Notes under the pieces: model-generated | The model's database searches: none | The model's input: the letters and a program-made list of their open reading frames with translations, nothing else | What the model was told of the DNA's origin: nothing | DNA from: Formosa sp030427735 | GTDB taxonomy: Bacteria > Bacteroidota > Bacteroidia > Flavobacteriales > Flavobacteriaceae | NCBI RefSeq assembly: GCF_051200825.1 | Contig: NZ_CP195158.1 | Coordinates: 1,798,001 to 1,862,000, forward strand | DNA: 64,000 nucleotides | Direction: 5' to 3' | In this document: positions 8,346-16,694 of the stretch, piece by piece | How positions within the stretch are numbered: position 1 is the stretch's first letter | How the letters are laid out: each line of letters starts with the position of its first letter | Position numbers and translations under genes: made by a program

Positions 8346-8672
8346 ATGAAAAATAAGTTCTATAAAGTTTTATTGGTATGTCTGTTAGTAGGTGTAATAG
8401 CATTGTTTCTAAACCAACAGTCTGCATCTGGTTTTAGTATAGATATTTATACTGTGAATTCTGGGTATGGCTATTCCATTTCGAAGGATGATAAACTGTT
8501 AATTAAGCAGGATGCTATTCCTTCCGTTGAAGCGCAAATGGCGTTTTGTGATGCAAATGATGCGAAACGTATTGCGCAGTTGGTGGTTGAAAAACTAGAA
8601 AACAAGGAAAATCCCAGAATTACCAAAACAGAGTTAGAGCAAAAGCATATCGCTCTAAAATGTGTACATTAG
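8346..8672 (+). CDS. DUF4907 family protein
   Basis: The 108-residue protein starts at the ATG at 8346; an in-frame TTG at 8325 lies inside the terminator stem and is unlikely. An N-terminal membrane segment or uncleaved signal (about residues 5-22) precedes a small soluble domain with GYGYSISKDDKLLIKQDAIP and a repetitive ending typical of DUF4907. Function is unknown. This family tends to occur beside Kelch and DUF4270 genes in Flavobacteriia, as it does here. It also overlaps or closely adjoins the histidine kinase gene, which suggests it could be an accessory to signal sensing. Confidence 0.75.
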   Translation: MKNKFYKVLLVCLLVGVIALFLNQQSASGFSIDIYTVNSGYGYSISKDDKLLIKQDAIPSVEAQMAFCDANDAKRIAQLVVEKLENKENPRITKTELEQKHIALKCVH

Positions 8673-8685
8673 CAATAAACTGTAT

Positions 8686-9747
8686 ATGGCCATAATGATA
8701 AAAAATAACGAAAGCTGGAAAAAAGAAACGCTGGTACAAGTTGTAATTTGGGCTGTGTTTTTTAGCGTGTTTTTTCTTCAAGTGTATTTTAATACCGGGA
8801 AATTACCATTGCCATTTTTAGGTTTTTTAGCCACAGGTATTGTTGCGTTTTATATCAATTATTTGTTTTTAGTGCCTCAGTTTTTACTTAAAAAAAAGCA
8901 CATCCTTTATTTTGTAGCTGTTTTTGTGTTGTTGGCGCTGTCGGTTACATTTACGGAAATTATTTTACCAAAACCCGATTTTGCAAACCATTTGCCAAAA
9001 CCTAAAGATTTTCCGCCTCCAAGAGATTTTAAGGGGCCTAATAATTTGAGGTTTAGATTGGGGTTTCCCATATTTTTCAATTTAATTTTAGTAGTTATTG
9101 GTACAGCCATTAAAATGTATTTGGAATGGGATAAAAACACCAAACTTCAAAAAGAAATTGAAAATCAAAAATCGAACGCCGAACTACATTTTTTAAAAAA
9201 TCAATTAAGTCCGCATTTTCTCTTCAATTCTTTAAATAGTATTTATTCTTTAACCAGTAAAAAATCTAACGAAGCTCCAGAAGCCGTTATTACCTTGTCG
9301 GAGCTTATGCGTTATATGTTGTACCAAGCCGATAGTGATTTTGTGATGCTTAAAGATGAGCTGGAATACGTTCAAAATTATTTAAAACTGCAGCGTTTAC
9401 GCATAGCAAACAATCAAAATGTAACTTTGAATGTTAGGGGCGATGTGGCACAACAAAAAATAAGGCCTTTGTTGTTAATTTCATTTATTGAAAATGCGTT
9501 TAAATACGGCACCGATTACAAGGGGAATACCCTAGTTAAAATTGAAATTACTGTCAATCAAAACAACCTTCATTTTAATTGCGTAAATTTAATAGGAAAC
9601 AAAAAGAACGATCCTGCTAATTCTGGTATTGGGTTGCAAAATACTAAAGAGCGTTTACAATTGCTATATCCAGACCAGCACAGTTTGGAAATACAGGAAG
9701 CAGACAATCGGTTTATGGTTATTTTAGATTTAAAGTTAGCGGTATGA
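8686..9747 (+). CDS. LytS-like sensor histidine kinase (His_kinase family)
   Basis: With the start at 8686, the product has 353 residues. The ATG at 8695 is equally possible, and a GTG at 8662 would overlap the previous gene. Four membrane segments fill residues 15-145, without a clear extracellular sensor domain, then a short coiled coil. The phosphoacceptor motif is QLSPHFLFNSLNS, with His near residue 177, followed by the N-box FIENAFKYG and the G-box GIGLQNTKERL. This is the single-domain LytS/YehU type that pairs with LytTR regulators. The stop overlaps the regulator start by 4 bp (ATGA). It probably responds to the surface cluster upstream. Confidence 0.88.
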   Translation: MAIMIKNNESWKKETLVQVVIWAVFFSVFFLQVYFNTGKLPLPFLGFLATGIVAFYINYLFLVPQFLLKKKHILYFVAVFVLLALSVTFTEIILPKPDFANHLPKPKDFPPPRDFKGPNNLRFRLGFPIFFNLILVVIGTAIKMYLEWDKNTKLQKEIENQKSNAELHFLKNQLSPHFLFNSLNSIYSLTSKKSNEAPEAVITLSELMRYMLYQADSDFVMLKDELEYVQNYLKLQRLRIANNQNVTLNVRGDVAQQKIRPLLLISFIENAFKYGTDYKGNTLVKIEITVNQNNLHFNCVNLIGNKKNDPANSGIGLQNTKERLQLLYPDQHSLEIQEADNRFMVILDLKLAV

Positions 9748-10478
9748 AATGTATTATTATAGACGATGAACCTTTAGCGATAGATGTTGTAGAATCGTAC
9801 CTCAAGCAATTAGGCGGTATCGATATTGTGGCGACATGTACAAATCCGTTAGAAGCCATAACCTTACTCAATAAACATAAAGTAGATTTGGTGTTTTTAG
9901 ATATTGAAATGCCTAATTTAAACGGTATCGATTTGGTAAAATCAATCGAAAATTTACCTCAGTTTATATTCACTACAGCTTATCCGCAATACGCTTTAGA
10001 CGGATTCAATTTAAACGCAACCGATTATTTGGTGAAACCCATTCCGTTTCATCGTTTTATAAAAGCAGTTTCACGTGCAAAAGAAAAATACGAATTGGAA
10101 CATTTACAATCTGCAAGCGGCATACCCGTTGCTTTAGGAACTTTGCCTAAACCCGAAAACGACTTTATTTTTGTGAAATCGGAATACGAAAACATAAAAA
10201 TTAAAACCGATACAATAACGTATATTCAGGGACTGAAAGACTATATTAAAATTCATGTCGCCGATACCAATAAAGCCATTATTACCTTATCGAGCTTTAA
10301 GGACATGTTAGAAAAACTACCACAAAACAATCAGTTTATGCGTGTGCATAAGTCATTTATAGTTAATATTAATGCGATTAAAGCATTACAAAAAACTAAG
10401 ATTGTTTTGCATGACGATATGCGTATTCCTATTGGCGAAACCTTTAAAAAAGAGGTTTTAGAACGTTTGGGGGTTTAA
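9744..10478 (+). CDS. LytTR-family response regulator
   Basis: This 244-residue regulator has a receiver domain (residues 1-118) with DDEP at 7-10, the phosphorylated Asp at 53 in FLDIEMPN, and TTAYPQYALDGF and DYLVKP near the end. A linker leads to a LytTR DNA-binding domain (about 145-240) with FIFVKSEYENIKI, TYIQGLKDYIKIH and the FMRVHKSFIVNI motif. It is translationally coupled to the kinase gene through the ATGA overlap. Targets are probably genes of the adjoining surface cluster, which is inference. LytTR proteins normally bind paired direct repeats upstream of promoters. Confidence 0.9.
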   Translation: MKCIIIDDEPLAIDVVESYLKQLGGIDIVATCTNPLEAITLLNKHKVDLVFLDIEMPNLNGIDLVKSIENLPQFIFTTAYPQYALDGFNLNATDYLVKPIPFHRFIKAVSRAKEKYELEHLQSASGIPVALGTLPKPENDFIFVKSEYENIKIKTDTITYIQGLKDYIKIHVADTNKAIITLSSFKDMLEKLPQNNQFMRVHKSFIVNINAIKALQKTKIVLHDDMRIPIGETFKKEVLERLGV

Positions 10479-10617
10479 GTTTAAACCTTCATTACTGGCA
10501 ATAATTTCTATACAAACTCTAGATTCTATTTGTAACAACTGTTATTGTTAAACTTGTTGTAAGTTTTTTTCTATTTTTATGTGAAATAAAAAGACAAAAC
10601 GAAATAGTGCTTACTCC

Positions 10618-10630
10618 TGCGTTGGCAACA
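10618..10630 (+). repeat. Cassette-border-like motif before the S41 protease gene
   Basis: TGCGTTGGCAACA lies immediately before the protease start codon at 10633. It nearly repeats the motif at 508-520 near the cassette-like gene at the window start. Confidence 0.4.
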
Positions 10631-10632
10631 AT

Positions 10633-12258
10633 ATGAGAAAAACAATCCTACTAATATTTTTGACGTGTTTCAGTTACAATTATCTGACTGCCCAACAGAC
10701 CCTTTCTGAAACTGAAAAATTAGTCTCTCTTGGAAAGCTTTATGGATTCTTAAAATATTATCATCCAGAGGTCGCAAAAGGAAAGTTTGATTGGGATAAA
10801 GAGTTTATTAAACAATTTCCAGAAGTTCTAAAATCTACAGATAAGAAGTCTTTATCCCAAGTTTATATCAATTGGATTGAGAGTTTAGGGGAAATTGATA
10901 AGTGTAAAAAATGTGATTTCAAGGAAGAGTATTTCGATAAAAATTTTGACTTGTCTTGGACTCAAGATTCAACAATTTTTAGCAACGAATTGTCATCAAA
11001 ACTTAAATTTATTGAAAAGAACAGAAATCAAGGAGAGAATTTTTACGCTTCAAATGAACCTGTTGGTACAATAAAAATAACAAACGAGCCCAACTACAAT
11101 AATTTTGATTATCCCAACGAAGCATATAGATTATTGGGACTTTTTAAATATTGGAATGTCATAGAATATTTTTATCCTTATAAATATCTTACAGACCAAA
11201 ATTGGGATTCAGTATTAAAAGAAATGATTCCAAAGATTAGAAACGCATCAAATAAAGGCGAATATCAATCAACAGTAAAAGAGCTTGTTGCAAAATTGGA
11301 TGACAGTCACGCTTGGATAAGTTTTTCTAAAGAGAAGACTAAATGTCTTCCTGTTAAAATCTCGAATATAGAAAATAAGGCAGTTATTTCTGGTTTTTAC
11401 AATGATTCAATTGCCAAACTCAACAACTTAAAGTTAGGAGACATCATTTTAAAGATTAATGATTTGGATGTAAAAACAGAAATGGATAAAAATCTAAAAT
11501 ATGTTGCAGGTTCTAATACAAATATCAAAATTATAGATGCTTATAATAAAATATTTAGAGGTACAGAAAACACAGTAATCCTATCAATTGAAAGAGATGG
11601 AGAAATCCAACAAATCAGGGTAAATAGATACGACTTTAATGATTTCAACTATTTCAACAATCCTAATAGGGTTAAATCTAAATCTATTACAGAAGAAATA
11701 GGTTATATAAATATGGGAAGTGTTAAACTAGAAGATGTTTCAGATATTTTCAAATCTTTTGAGAACAAAAAAAGCATTATAATTGATTTGAGAAATTATC
11801 CTGCCTTCATCTATAAATATTTTACACGCTTCACAAATTCTGAAAAACGAGATTTTAGTAAAATTTATAGTCCTAACGTGAATTATCCTTCAAGATTTAC
11901 TTTTAAAGATAATTTGCAGACAAGTAGTAGTAAGAAAGCGTTTAAAGGAAAGATTATTTTAATAGTAAACGAAGAATCATTTAGCAGGTCTGAATTTACG
12001 GCGATGGCTTTTCAAACTGCAGACAATGTAATTACTGTTGGAAACCAAACAGCAGGTACCGATGGAGATGTTGTTGTTTTTGAATATATTGGAGGTTATA
12101 AAACTGCTATTTCTGGCAATGGAATTCTTTACCCAAATGGAACAGAAACTCAAAGAAAAGGAGTTAAAATTGATATAGAAATAAAACCAACAATAAACGG
12201 ATTGAGAGGTGGACGAGATAAAGTTTTGGAAAAATCCATTGAGGTTGCTAAAGAATAA
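10633..12258 (+). CDS. S41-family peptidase (secreted, PDZ-containing)
   Basis: The 541-residue protein has a signal peptide (cleavage near NYLTAQQ). Residues 25-170 carry an N-terminal region with the recurring LGLFKYWNVIEYFYPYK signature typical of S41 peptidases in Bacteroidota. A PDZ-like segment spans about 255-340 and the S41 core about 350-535. The nucleophile Ser is likely in NEESFSRSEF, and the loop VGNQTAGTDGDVVVFE replaces the canonical Lys-containing TxGK, as in a subgroup with altered base residue. It may be a protease acting on periplasmic or surface proteins. The Lys-rich, AT-rich coding and the spacer motif before the gene suggest an accessory acquisition. Confidence 0.8.
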   Translation: MRKTILLIFLTCFSYNYLTAQQTLSETEKLVSLGKLYGFLKYYHPEVAKGKFDWDKEFIKQFPEVLKSTDKKSLSQVYINWIESLGEIDKCKKCDFKEEYFDKNFDLSWTQDSTIFSNELSSKLKFIEKNRNQGENFYASNEPVGTIKITNEPNYNNFDYPNEAYRLLGLFKYWNVIEYFYPYKYLTDQNWDSVLKEMIPKIRNASNKGEYQSTVKELVAKLDDSHAWISFSKEKTKCLPVKISNIENKAVISGFYNDSIAKLNNLKLGDIILKINDLDVKTEMDKNLKYVAGSNTNIKIIDAYNKIFRGTENTVILSIERDGEIQQIRVNRYDFNDFNYFNNPNRVKSKSITEEIGYINMGSVKLEDVSDIFKSFENKKSIIIDLRNYPAFIYKYFTRFTNSEKRDFSKIYSPNVNYPSRFTFKDNLQTSSSKKAFKGKIILIVNEESFSRSEFTAMAFQTADNVITVGNQTAGTDGDVVVFEYIGGYKTAISGNGILYPNGTETQRKGVKIDIEIKPTINGLRGGRDKVLEKSIEVAKE

Positions 12259-12269
12259 AATACTGCACA

Positions 12270-12281
12270 TGCCTTAAGGCA
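12270..12281. terminator. Possible convergent terminator
   Basis: A perfect 12-bp palindrome TGCCTTAAGGCA spans the stop codon of the pseudouridine synthase gene in the short gap with the S41 gene. The loop would be small, so this is weak evidence. Confidence 0.25.
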
Positions 12282-12861
12282 CATTCAACACCGATTCAAT
12301 ATCCAAAACCTTCAAACTATCCCCAGGTTGTAAATCGTCTAAAAAAATAGTCCCCACACGCACGCGTACCAAACGTAAAGTAGGAAACCCAACAGCCGAA
12401 GTCATTTTTCGAACTTGTCTAAATTTGCCTTCGTTTAAGGTAAGCGACACCCACGACGTTGGGCCGTGCCTGTCGTCTCTTAGTTTTTTCCTGCGTTCTG
12501 GTAAATTTGGTGGCGTGTCAAGCTTAAAAACGGTACAAGGTTTTGTAATGTATTTTTTGCCATGCAGTCCAATTTCTACGCCATCTTGTAATTGTTTGAT
12601 GGCGGTTTCGCTAATGTCGCCATCAACTTGCGCGTAATATTCTTTATCGACTTTAGAACTATTAATTAAATCGCTTGTTTTGCCGTCCGTTGTTAATAAC
12701 AGCAAGCCTTCCGATTTTTCATCCAAGCGCCCAATCGACATAATCCCTTCGGGAAAATCACCGAGTTCACCCAGTAGTTTTTTACGATGCTGTTTTTGTC
12801 CGTTGTTAACAAACTGACTCAAATACCCGTAGGGTTTATAAATTTTAAAGTGTTTATGCAT
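12274..12861 (-). CDS. rluE: RluE-like 23S rRNA pseudouridine synthase
   Basis: The 195-residue enzyme lacks the N-terminal S4 domain of RsuA/RluB, as expected for RluE. The catalytic motif GRLDEKSEGLLLLT gives the active-site Asp near residue 47. The C-terminal half carries GPTSWVSLTLNEGKFRQVRKM and VGFPTLRLVRV, diagnostic for the RluE/RluF branch. In E. coli RluE makes pseudouridine 2457 in 23S rRNA; assignment of the target here rests on homology alone. The gene converges with the S41 gene and is not in an obvious operon. Confidence 0.88.
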   Translation of the reverse strand: MHKHFKIYKPYGYLSQFVNNGQKQHRKKLLGELGDFPEGIMSIGRLDEKSEGLLLLTTDGKTSDLINSSKVDKEYYAQVDGDISETAIKQLQDGVEIGLHGKKYITKPCTVFKLDTPPNLPERRKKLRDDRHGPTSWVSLTLNEGKFRQVRKMTSAVGFPTLRLVRVRVGTIFLDDLQPGDSLKVLDIESVLNVP

Positions 12862-12927
12862 GGTATTAAAAAGGTGATTTCGTTGTATAATTGATTAAGA
12901 TTTAATGCTATTAATAAATTGGCAGTT

Positions 12928-13018
12928 GTCAGATTGAGCGCAGTCGAAATCCTTTGTGTCGCGAACTTTTAAAGGTCTCGACTGCGCCTGACTGTCCGTT
13001 AGGCAAGCTCGATCTGAC
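12928..13018. repeat. Imperfect inverted repeat, flavobacterial intergenic type
   Basis: GTCAGATTGAGCGCAGTCGA at 12928-12947 is roughly mirrored by TCTCGACTGCGCCTGAC and then CTCGATCTGACA. Related shards occur at 20235 and 20486. The structure resembles REP-like palindromes dispersed in Flavobacteriaceae. Confidence 0.55.
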
Positions 13019-13052
13019 AAAGAAAATTTAATTTTCTGATTTAAAGTTAAAA

Positions 13053-15368
13053 TTAAACAGATGCTTTTAAAATGTTAAAAACCAATTCTTTGGTTAACTT
13101 TTGGTCTTTAGCTTCAGTTCTAACCGTATCGAAGCTTACCATAAAATCGCAACCCGATTTAAAACGACTACAACCGTAAGCAGTTTTGCCTTTTACTACC
13201 GTGCCTTCATGACATTTTGGGCATTTTAAAACATCTGGATTTTCAGTTTCTGTGGCTTTTTTTTGTTCGGCTGGCTTCTCGAATTTAGGTTCTAGAACCA
13301 AATTGAAATCATCATCAAATCGAAGTAAACCTTCTACTTTTCCGGTGTCGGAATTAAAACCTTTTAAATTAACCGTCGACCCTTTTTGCAGCAAGCGGAT
13401 GTATTGTTTTTCGGATATTTTTTTGTCCATAAATTTAAACGGCAACACAAAACCGCACCCCGATTTAAATGCCGAACAGCCATAAGCCGATTTGCCTTGT
13501 ATTAAGTGTCCTTGTTTGCATTTCGGACAAGTTTCAGCTAAAATACCAGCTTCTTTTTTAGCTTCGGCTTTGGCTTGTTTTTTTTGAGTTGCAGCTGCAT
13601 GCGATATGTTAGCGCGTTGGGTTTCGCTACGCACCTCGTAAACCAATTGGTCTACCATGCGTTTCATGTTATTAATGAATGTGCCTGCATTGTATGCGCC
13701 TTTTTCGATGTCTTTTAATTGCTTTTCCCATAAACCTGTTAATTCAGCCGATTTTAATAATTCATTCTGAATAATATCAATCAGCTGGATTCCCGTAGTT
13801 GTGGGTAATATTTGTTTTTTATTTCGGACAATATATTTTCTCCGGAATAAGGTTTCAATAATATTGGCACGCGTAGACGGACGGCCAATACCGTTTTCTT
13901 TCATCAGTTCGCGTAAATCGTCGTCGTCCACCTGTTTTCCTGCGGTTTCCATAGCACGTAAAAGCGACGCTTCGGTATATTGCTTGGGGGGCTTGGTTTG
14001 CTTTTCTAAAAACGAAGGCTCGTGTGGGCCTTTTTCACCTTTTTCAAAATTGGGTAAAATGCCTGTTTCTTTCTTTTCCTTTTCAGGATTTTCGAACACG
14101 ACACGCCAGCCTTTTTTTAGGATTTCCTTACCTGTGGTTTTAAAATTCACCTCAGCAGCTTTGCCAATAACCGTGGTGTTAGACACCGAACAATCGTCGT
14201 AAAATACGGCAATGAAGCGTCTTACAATACTGTCGTACACCAATTGCTGATTGTACTGTAGGTTGATTTGAATTCCTGTTGGGATAATCGCGTGGTGATC
14301 GGTTACTTTTTTATCGTTAAAAACTTTAGACGATTTTTTTATTTTCTTTACTAATAACGGTTGTGTAAGCTCAGAATAGTTGCTTAACTTTTGAAGTATA
14401 CCAGGTACTTTAGGATAAATATCGTTTGGTAAAAAGGTGGTGTCAACTCTCGGGTAGGTGACTACTTTTTGTTCGTATAATTTCTGAACGATTTTTAAAG
14501 TTTCGTCTGCCGAAAAGCCAAACTTCGTATTACAATGCACCTGAAGTCCAGTTAAATCGAATAGTTTGGGCGCGTATTCGGTTCCTTTCTTTTTGGTGAT
14601 GGAAACAATTTCAAAATCGTCTTCTTTTACTTTATTGGCCAAAATCTCGCCATCTTCCATTTTAAGAAAACGCCCTTCTTCGTAGCTAAACAACGTATCG
14701 CGATACAAGGTTTGCAATTCCCAATAGGGTTGTGGCTTAAAATCTTCAATCTCCTTAAACCGATTAACAACCATAGCCAGAGTAGGGGTTTGCACGCGAC
14801 CAATGGACAAAACCTGTTTGTAACCACCGTGTTTTAATGTGTACAATCTTGTCGCATTCATGCCCAAAAGCCAGTCACCAATCGCTCTGGAAAATCCGGC
14901 ATAATACAAATTGTCGTATTGTTTCGAGGATTTTAAATCGTCGAATCCTTCTTTAATCGCCTCGGTTGTTAATGACGAAATCCATAAACGTTGCACTTCT
15001 CCTTTATAATTGGCCTGATCTAAAACCCAACGCTGAATGAGTTCTCCTTCTTGGCCGGCATCCCCACAGTTTATAACTACGTCGGCTTGATCGAAAAGAC
15101 TTTTAACAATTTTAAACTGTTTCTGGATACCCGAATCGGCCGTTACTTTCGTTTTAAACTTTTCCGGAAGCATAGGCAAATTATTTAAGTCCCAGCTTTT
15201 CCAGTGCGGTTTATAATCGTTGGGTTCAAACAAAGTACATAAATGTCCGAAAGTGTAGGTTACGGCATAGCCATTTCCTTCAAAATAACCGTCGCGCTTG
15301 GTGTTAGCACCTAATACGGCAGCGATTTCGCGGGCAACACTTGGTTTTTCGGCAATACAGACTTTCAT
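13053..15368 (-). CDS. topB: DNA topoisomerase III
   Basis: The 771-residue protein has the type IA topoisomerase architecture. A TOPRIM domain lies at the N-terminus (CIAEKPSVAREIA, NCGDAGQEGELIQRW with the metal-binding acidic residues), then SIGRVQTPTLAM, and the catalytic Tyr at about 305 in VVTYPRVDT. A later GIGRPSTRANIIE closes the core. The C-terminus adds two repeats of about 30 residues with CPKC-x-C-C pairs (CPKCKQG, CPKCHEG), which are zinc-ribbon-like domains. It relaxes or decatenates DNA via a 5'-phosphotyrosine link. TopB often cooperates with RecQ, and recQ lies about 2.6 kb downstream on this strand. Confidence 0.95.
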   Translation of the reverse strand: MKVCIAEKPSVAREIAAVLGANTKRDGYFEGNGYAVTYTFGHLCTLFEPNDYKPHWKSWDLNNLPMLPEKFKTKVTADSGIQKQFKIVKSLFDQADVVINCGDAGQEGELIQRWVLDQANYKGEVQRLWISSLTTEAIKEGFDDLKSSKQYDNLYYAGFSRAIGDWLLGMNATRLYTLKHGGYKQVLSIGRVQTPTLAMVVNRFKEIEDFKPQPYWELQTLYRDTLFSYEEGRFLKMEDGEILANKVKEDDFEIVSITKKKGTEYAPKLFDLTGLQVHCNTKFGFSADETLKIVQKLYEQKVVTYPRVDTTFLPNDIYPKVPGILQKLSNYSELTQPLLVKKIKKSSKVFNDKKVTDHHAIIPTGIQINLQYNQQLVYDSIVRRFIAVFYDDCSVSNTTVIGKAAEVNFKTTGKEILKKGWRVVFENPEKEKKETGILPNFEKGEKGPHEPSFLEKQTKPPKQYTEASLLRAMETAGKQVDDDDLRELMKENGIGRPSTRANIIETLFRRKYIVRNKKQILPTTTGIQLIDIIQNELLKSAELTGLWEKQLKDIEKGAYNAGTFINNMKRMVDQLVYEVRSETQRANISHAAATQKKQAKAEAKKEAGILAETCPKCKQGHLIQGKSAYGCSAFKSGCGFVLPFKFMDKKISEKQYIRLLQKGSTVNLKGFNSDTGKVEGLLRFDDDFNLVLEPKFEKPAEQKKATETENPDVLKCPKCHEGTVVKGKTAYGCSRFKSGCDFMVSFDTVRTEAKDQKLTKELVFNILKASV

Positions 15369-15485
15369 GTGTTTTGTTTAGAAAAAGAGTTGCAAAATAA
15401 GGATTTTAAGATGAATTTTTAAAACCGATTTATTAGGAGTTATTAACGAAGTTATACCAAATAAACTATGGTGACAACACATATT

Positions 15486-15548
15486 TTAGCCACAAATACA
15501 CGAATAAAATAACTTGGTAGATATATTTGTGTATTTATAGAATTTTCA
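15486..15548. repeat. Short imperfect inverted repeat (GCCACAAATACACGAAT type)
   Basis: TTAGCCACAAATACACGAAT at 15486-15505 is partly mirrored by ATATTTGTGTATTTA at 15533-15547. A longer copy is at 20351-20410. Both look like miniature palindromic intergenic repeats. Confidence 0.45.
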
Positions 15549-15630
15549 GTTCTAAACAAACTCTTATATAAACAAATAAGCTATCAATAATACACGTAAC
15601 TATTGATGTGTTTTTAAAGCGAAAACTGTC

Positions 15631-16632
15631 TTAATCCGCTTCAAACTGCATGAAATCAGGAAAACCATCATTCGTCCATTGTAAAACTCTGGCACGTGTA
15701 GCACGGTTGGGGTCGGATAATTCGTGACCTTGAATCTCTTTATAATCGCGAGCGTGATAAATCATAATATCGGTTTTTCCGTCTTCGGAAGTGGTAAACG
15801 AATTATGTCCTGGGCCATAACGTTTTACATCTGCATTGGTATAGAAAACCGAACCTGGCGATTTATGCCAATTTTTGGCATCTAGAATATTATCACTTTC
15901 ATCTATCCAAAGTAAACCTAAACAATACTTATGATTGGTCGCGCTGGCAGAATAACTCACAAATATTTTTCCGTTTTTTTTGATGACCGCTGGCCCTTCA
16001 TTTACATTATATTTTTGGCGTTCCCAACTAAAATCAGGACTTGTTAACACAACTTCTGAACCAATAAGCGTTGTTGGATTTTTCATTTCTGATAACACCA
16101 AAGAGGTGCTGTGGTCTTTGTCTGAAACGTTTTGAGCCCAAATCATATAATTCTTCCCTTTGTGGTTAAACACTGTAGCGTCTAAAGAAAACGAATCGTG
16201 TTGGGTTTTAATTTGACCTGCTTCTGTCCAAGTACCATCCATAGGATCTTTTGCATCGTTTGAAAGCACCCACATTCTGATATTCCATTCATCTTCGGCT
16301 TTACTAGCAGCAAAATAAATATACCATGTACCATCAATTTTATGTAATTCTGGTGCCCAGATGTGGTGGCTCATATTGCCAGATTTGTGCTTGGTCCAAA
16401 CCACTTTCTCGGTAGCCGTTTTTAGGCCATTAATCGTTTTTGCCTTTCGGATAACTATTTTATCGTATTCTGGTACGGTTGCGATTAAAAAATACGTGCC
16501 ATCTTCGGTTTTATAAACCCAAGGATCGGCGCGTTTTTCGGCTAGCGGATTGTTAAATTTAATTTCTTGAGCAAAACACGAGGTGATAATAGCAAAAAAG
16601 AAAATGCTTAAAATCTGATTTAAGTTAGTCAT
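15631..16632 (-). CDS. GH43 family glycoside hydrolase
   Basis: The start is placed at 16632 (MTNLNQILSI), because the upstream 17 in-frame residues are not signal-like. The 333-residue product has a signal ending SCFAQE; an ITSC lipobox is an alternative. The body is a five-bladed beta-propeller of GH43: catalytic base Asp 36 in RADPWV, the pKa modulator in SLDATVF, and the acid in NEGPAV. HIWAPELHKIDGTWYIYFAAS is a hallmark of the family. The closest activities are alpha-L-arabinofuranosidase or arabinan hydrolase. It follows the porin gene by 62 bp on the same strand and probably acts on exported or imported arabino-oligosaccharides. Confidence 0.88.
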   Translation of the reverse strand: MTNLNQILSIFFFAIITSCFAQEIKFNNPLAEKRADPWVYKTEDGTYFLIATVPEYDKIVIRKAKTINGLKTATEKVVWTKHKSGNMSHHIWAPELHKIDGTWYIYFAASKAEDEWNIRMWVLSNDAKDPMDGTWTEAGQIKTQHDSFSLDATVFNHKGKNYMIWAQNVSDKDHSTSLVLSEMKNPTTLIGSEVVLTSPDFSWERQKYNVNEGPAVIKKNGKIFVSYSASATNHKYCLGLLWIDESDNILDAKNWHKSPGSVFYTNADVKRYGPGHNSFTTSEDGKTDIMIYHARDYKEIQGHELSDPNRATRARVLQWTNDGFPDFMQFEAD

Positions 16633-16694
16633 AGTAAGTTTGTTTTTTTCAAAAATACAGTTTCTGTAAGAAAACATCAACATCTATTTTTGTC

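Noticed and set aside
14627..14827. Second frame inside topB
   Set aside because: It lies in a different frame of the well supported topoisomerase gene and has no domain or start signal.
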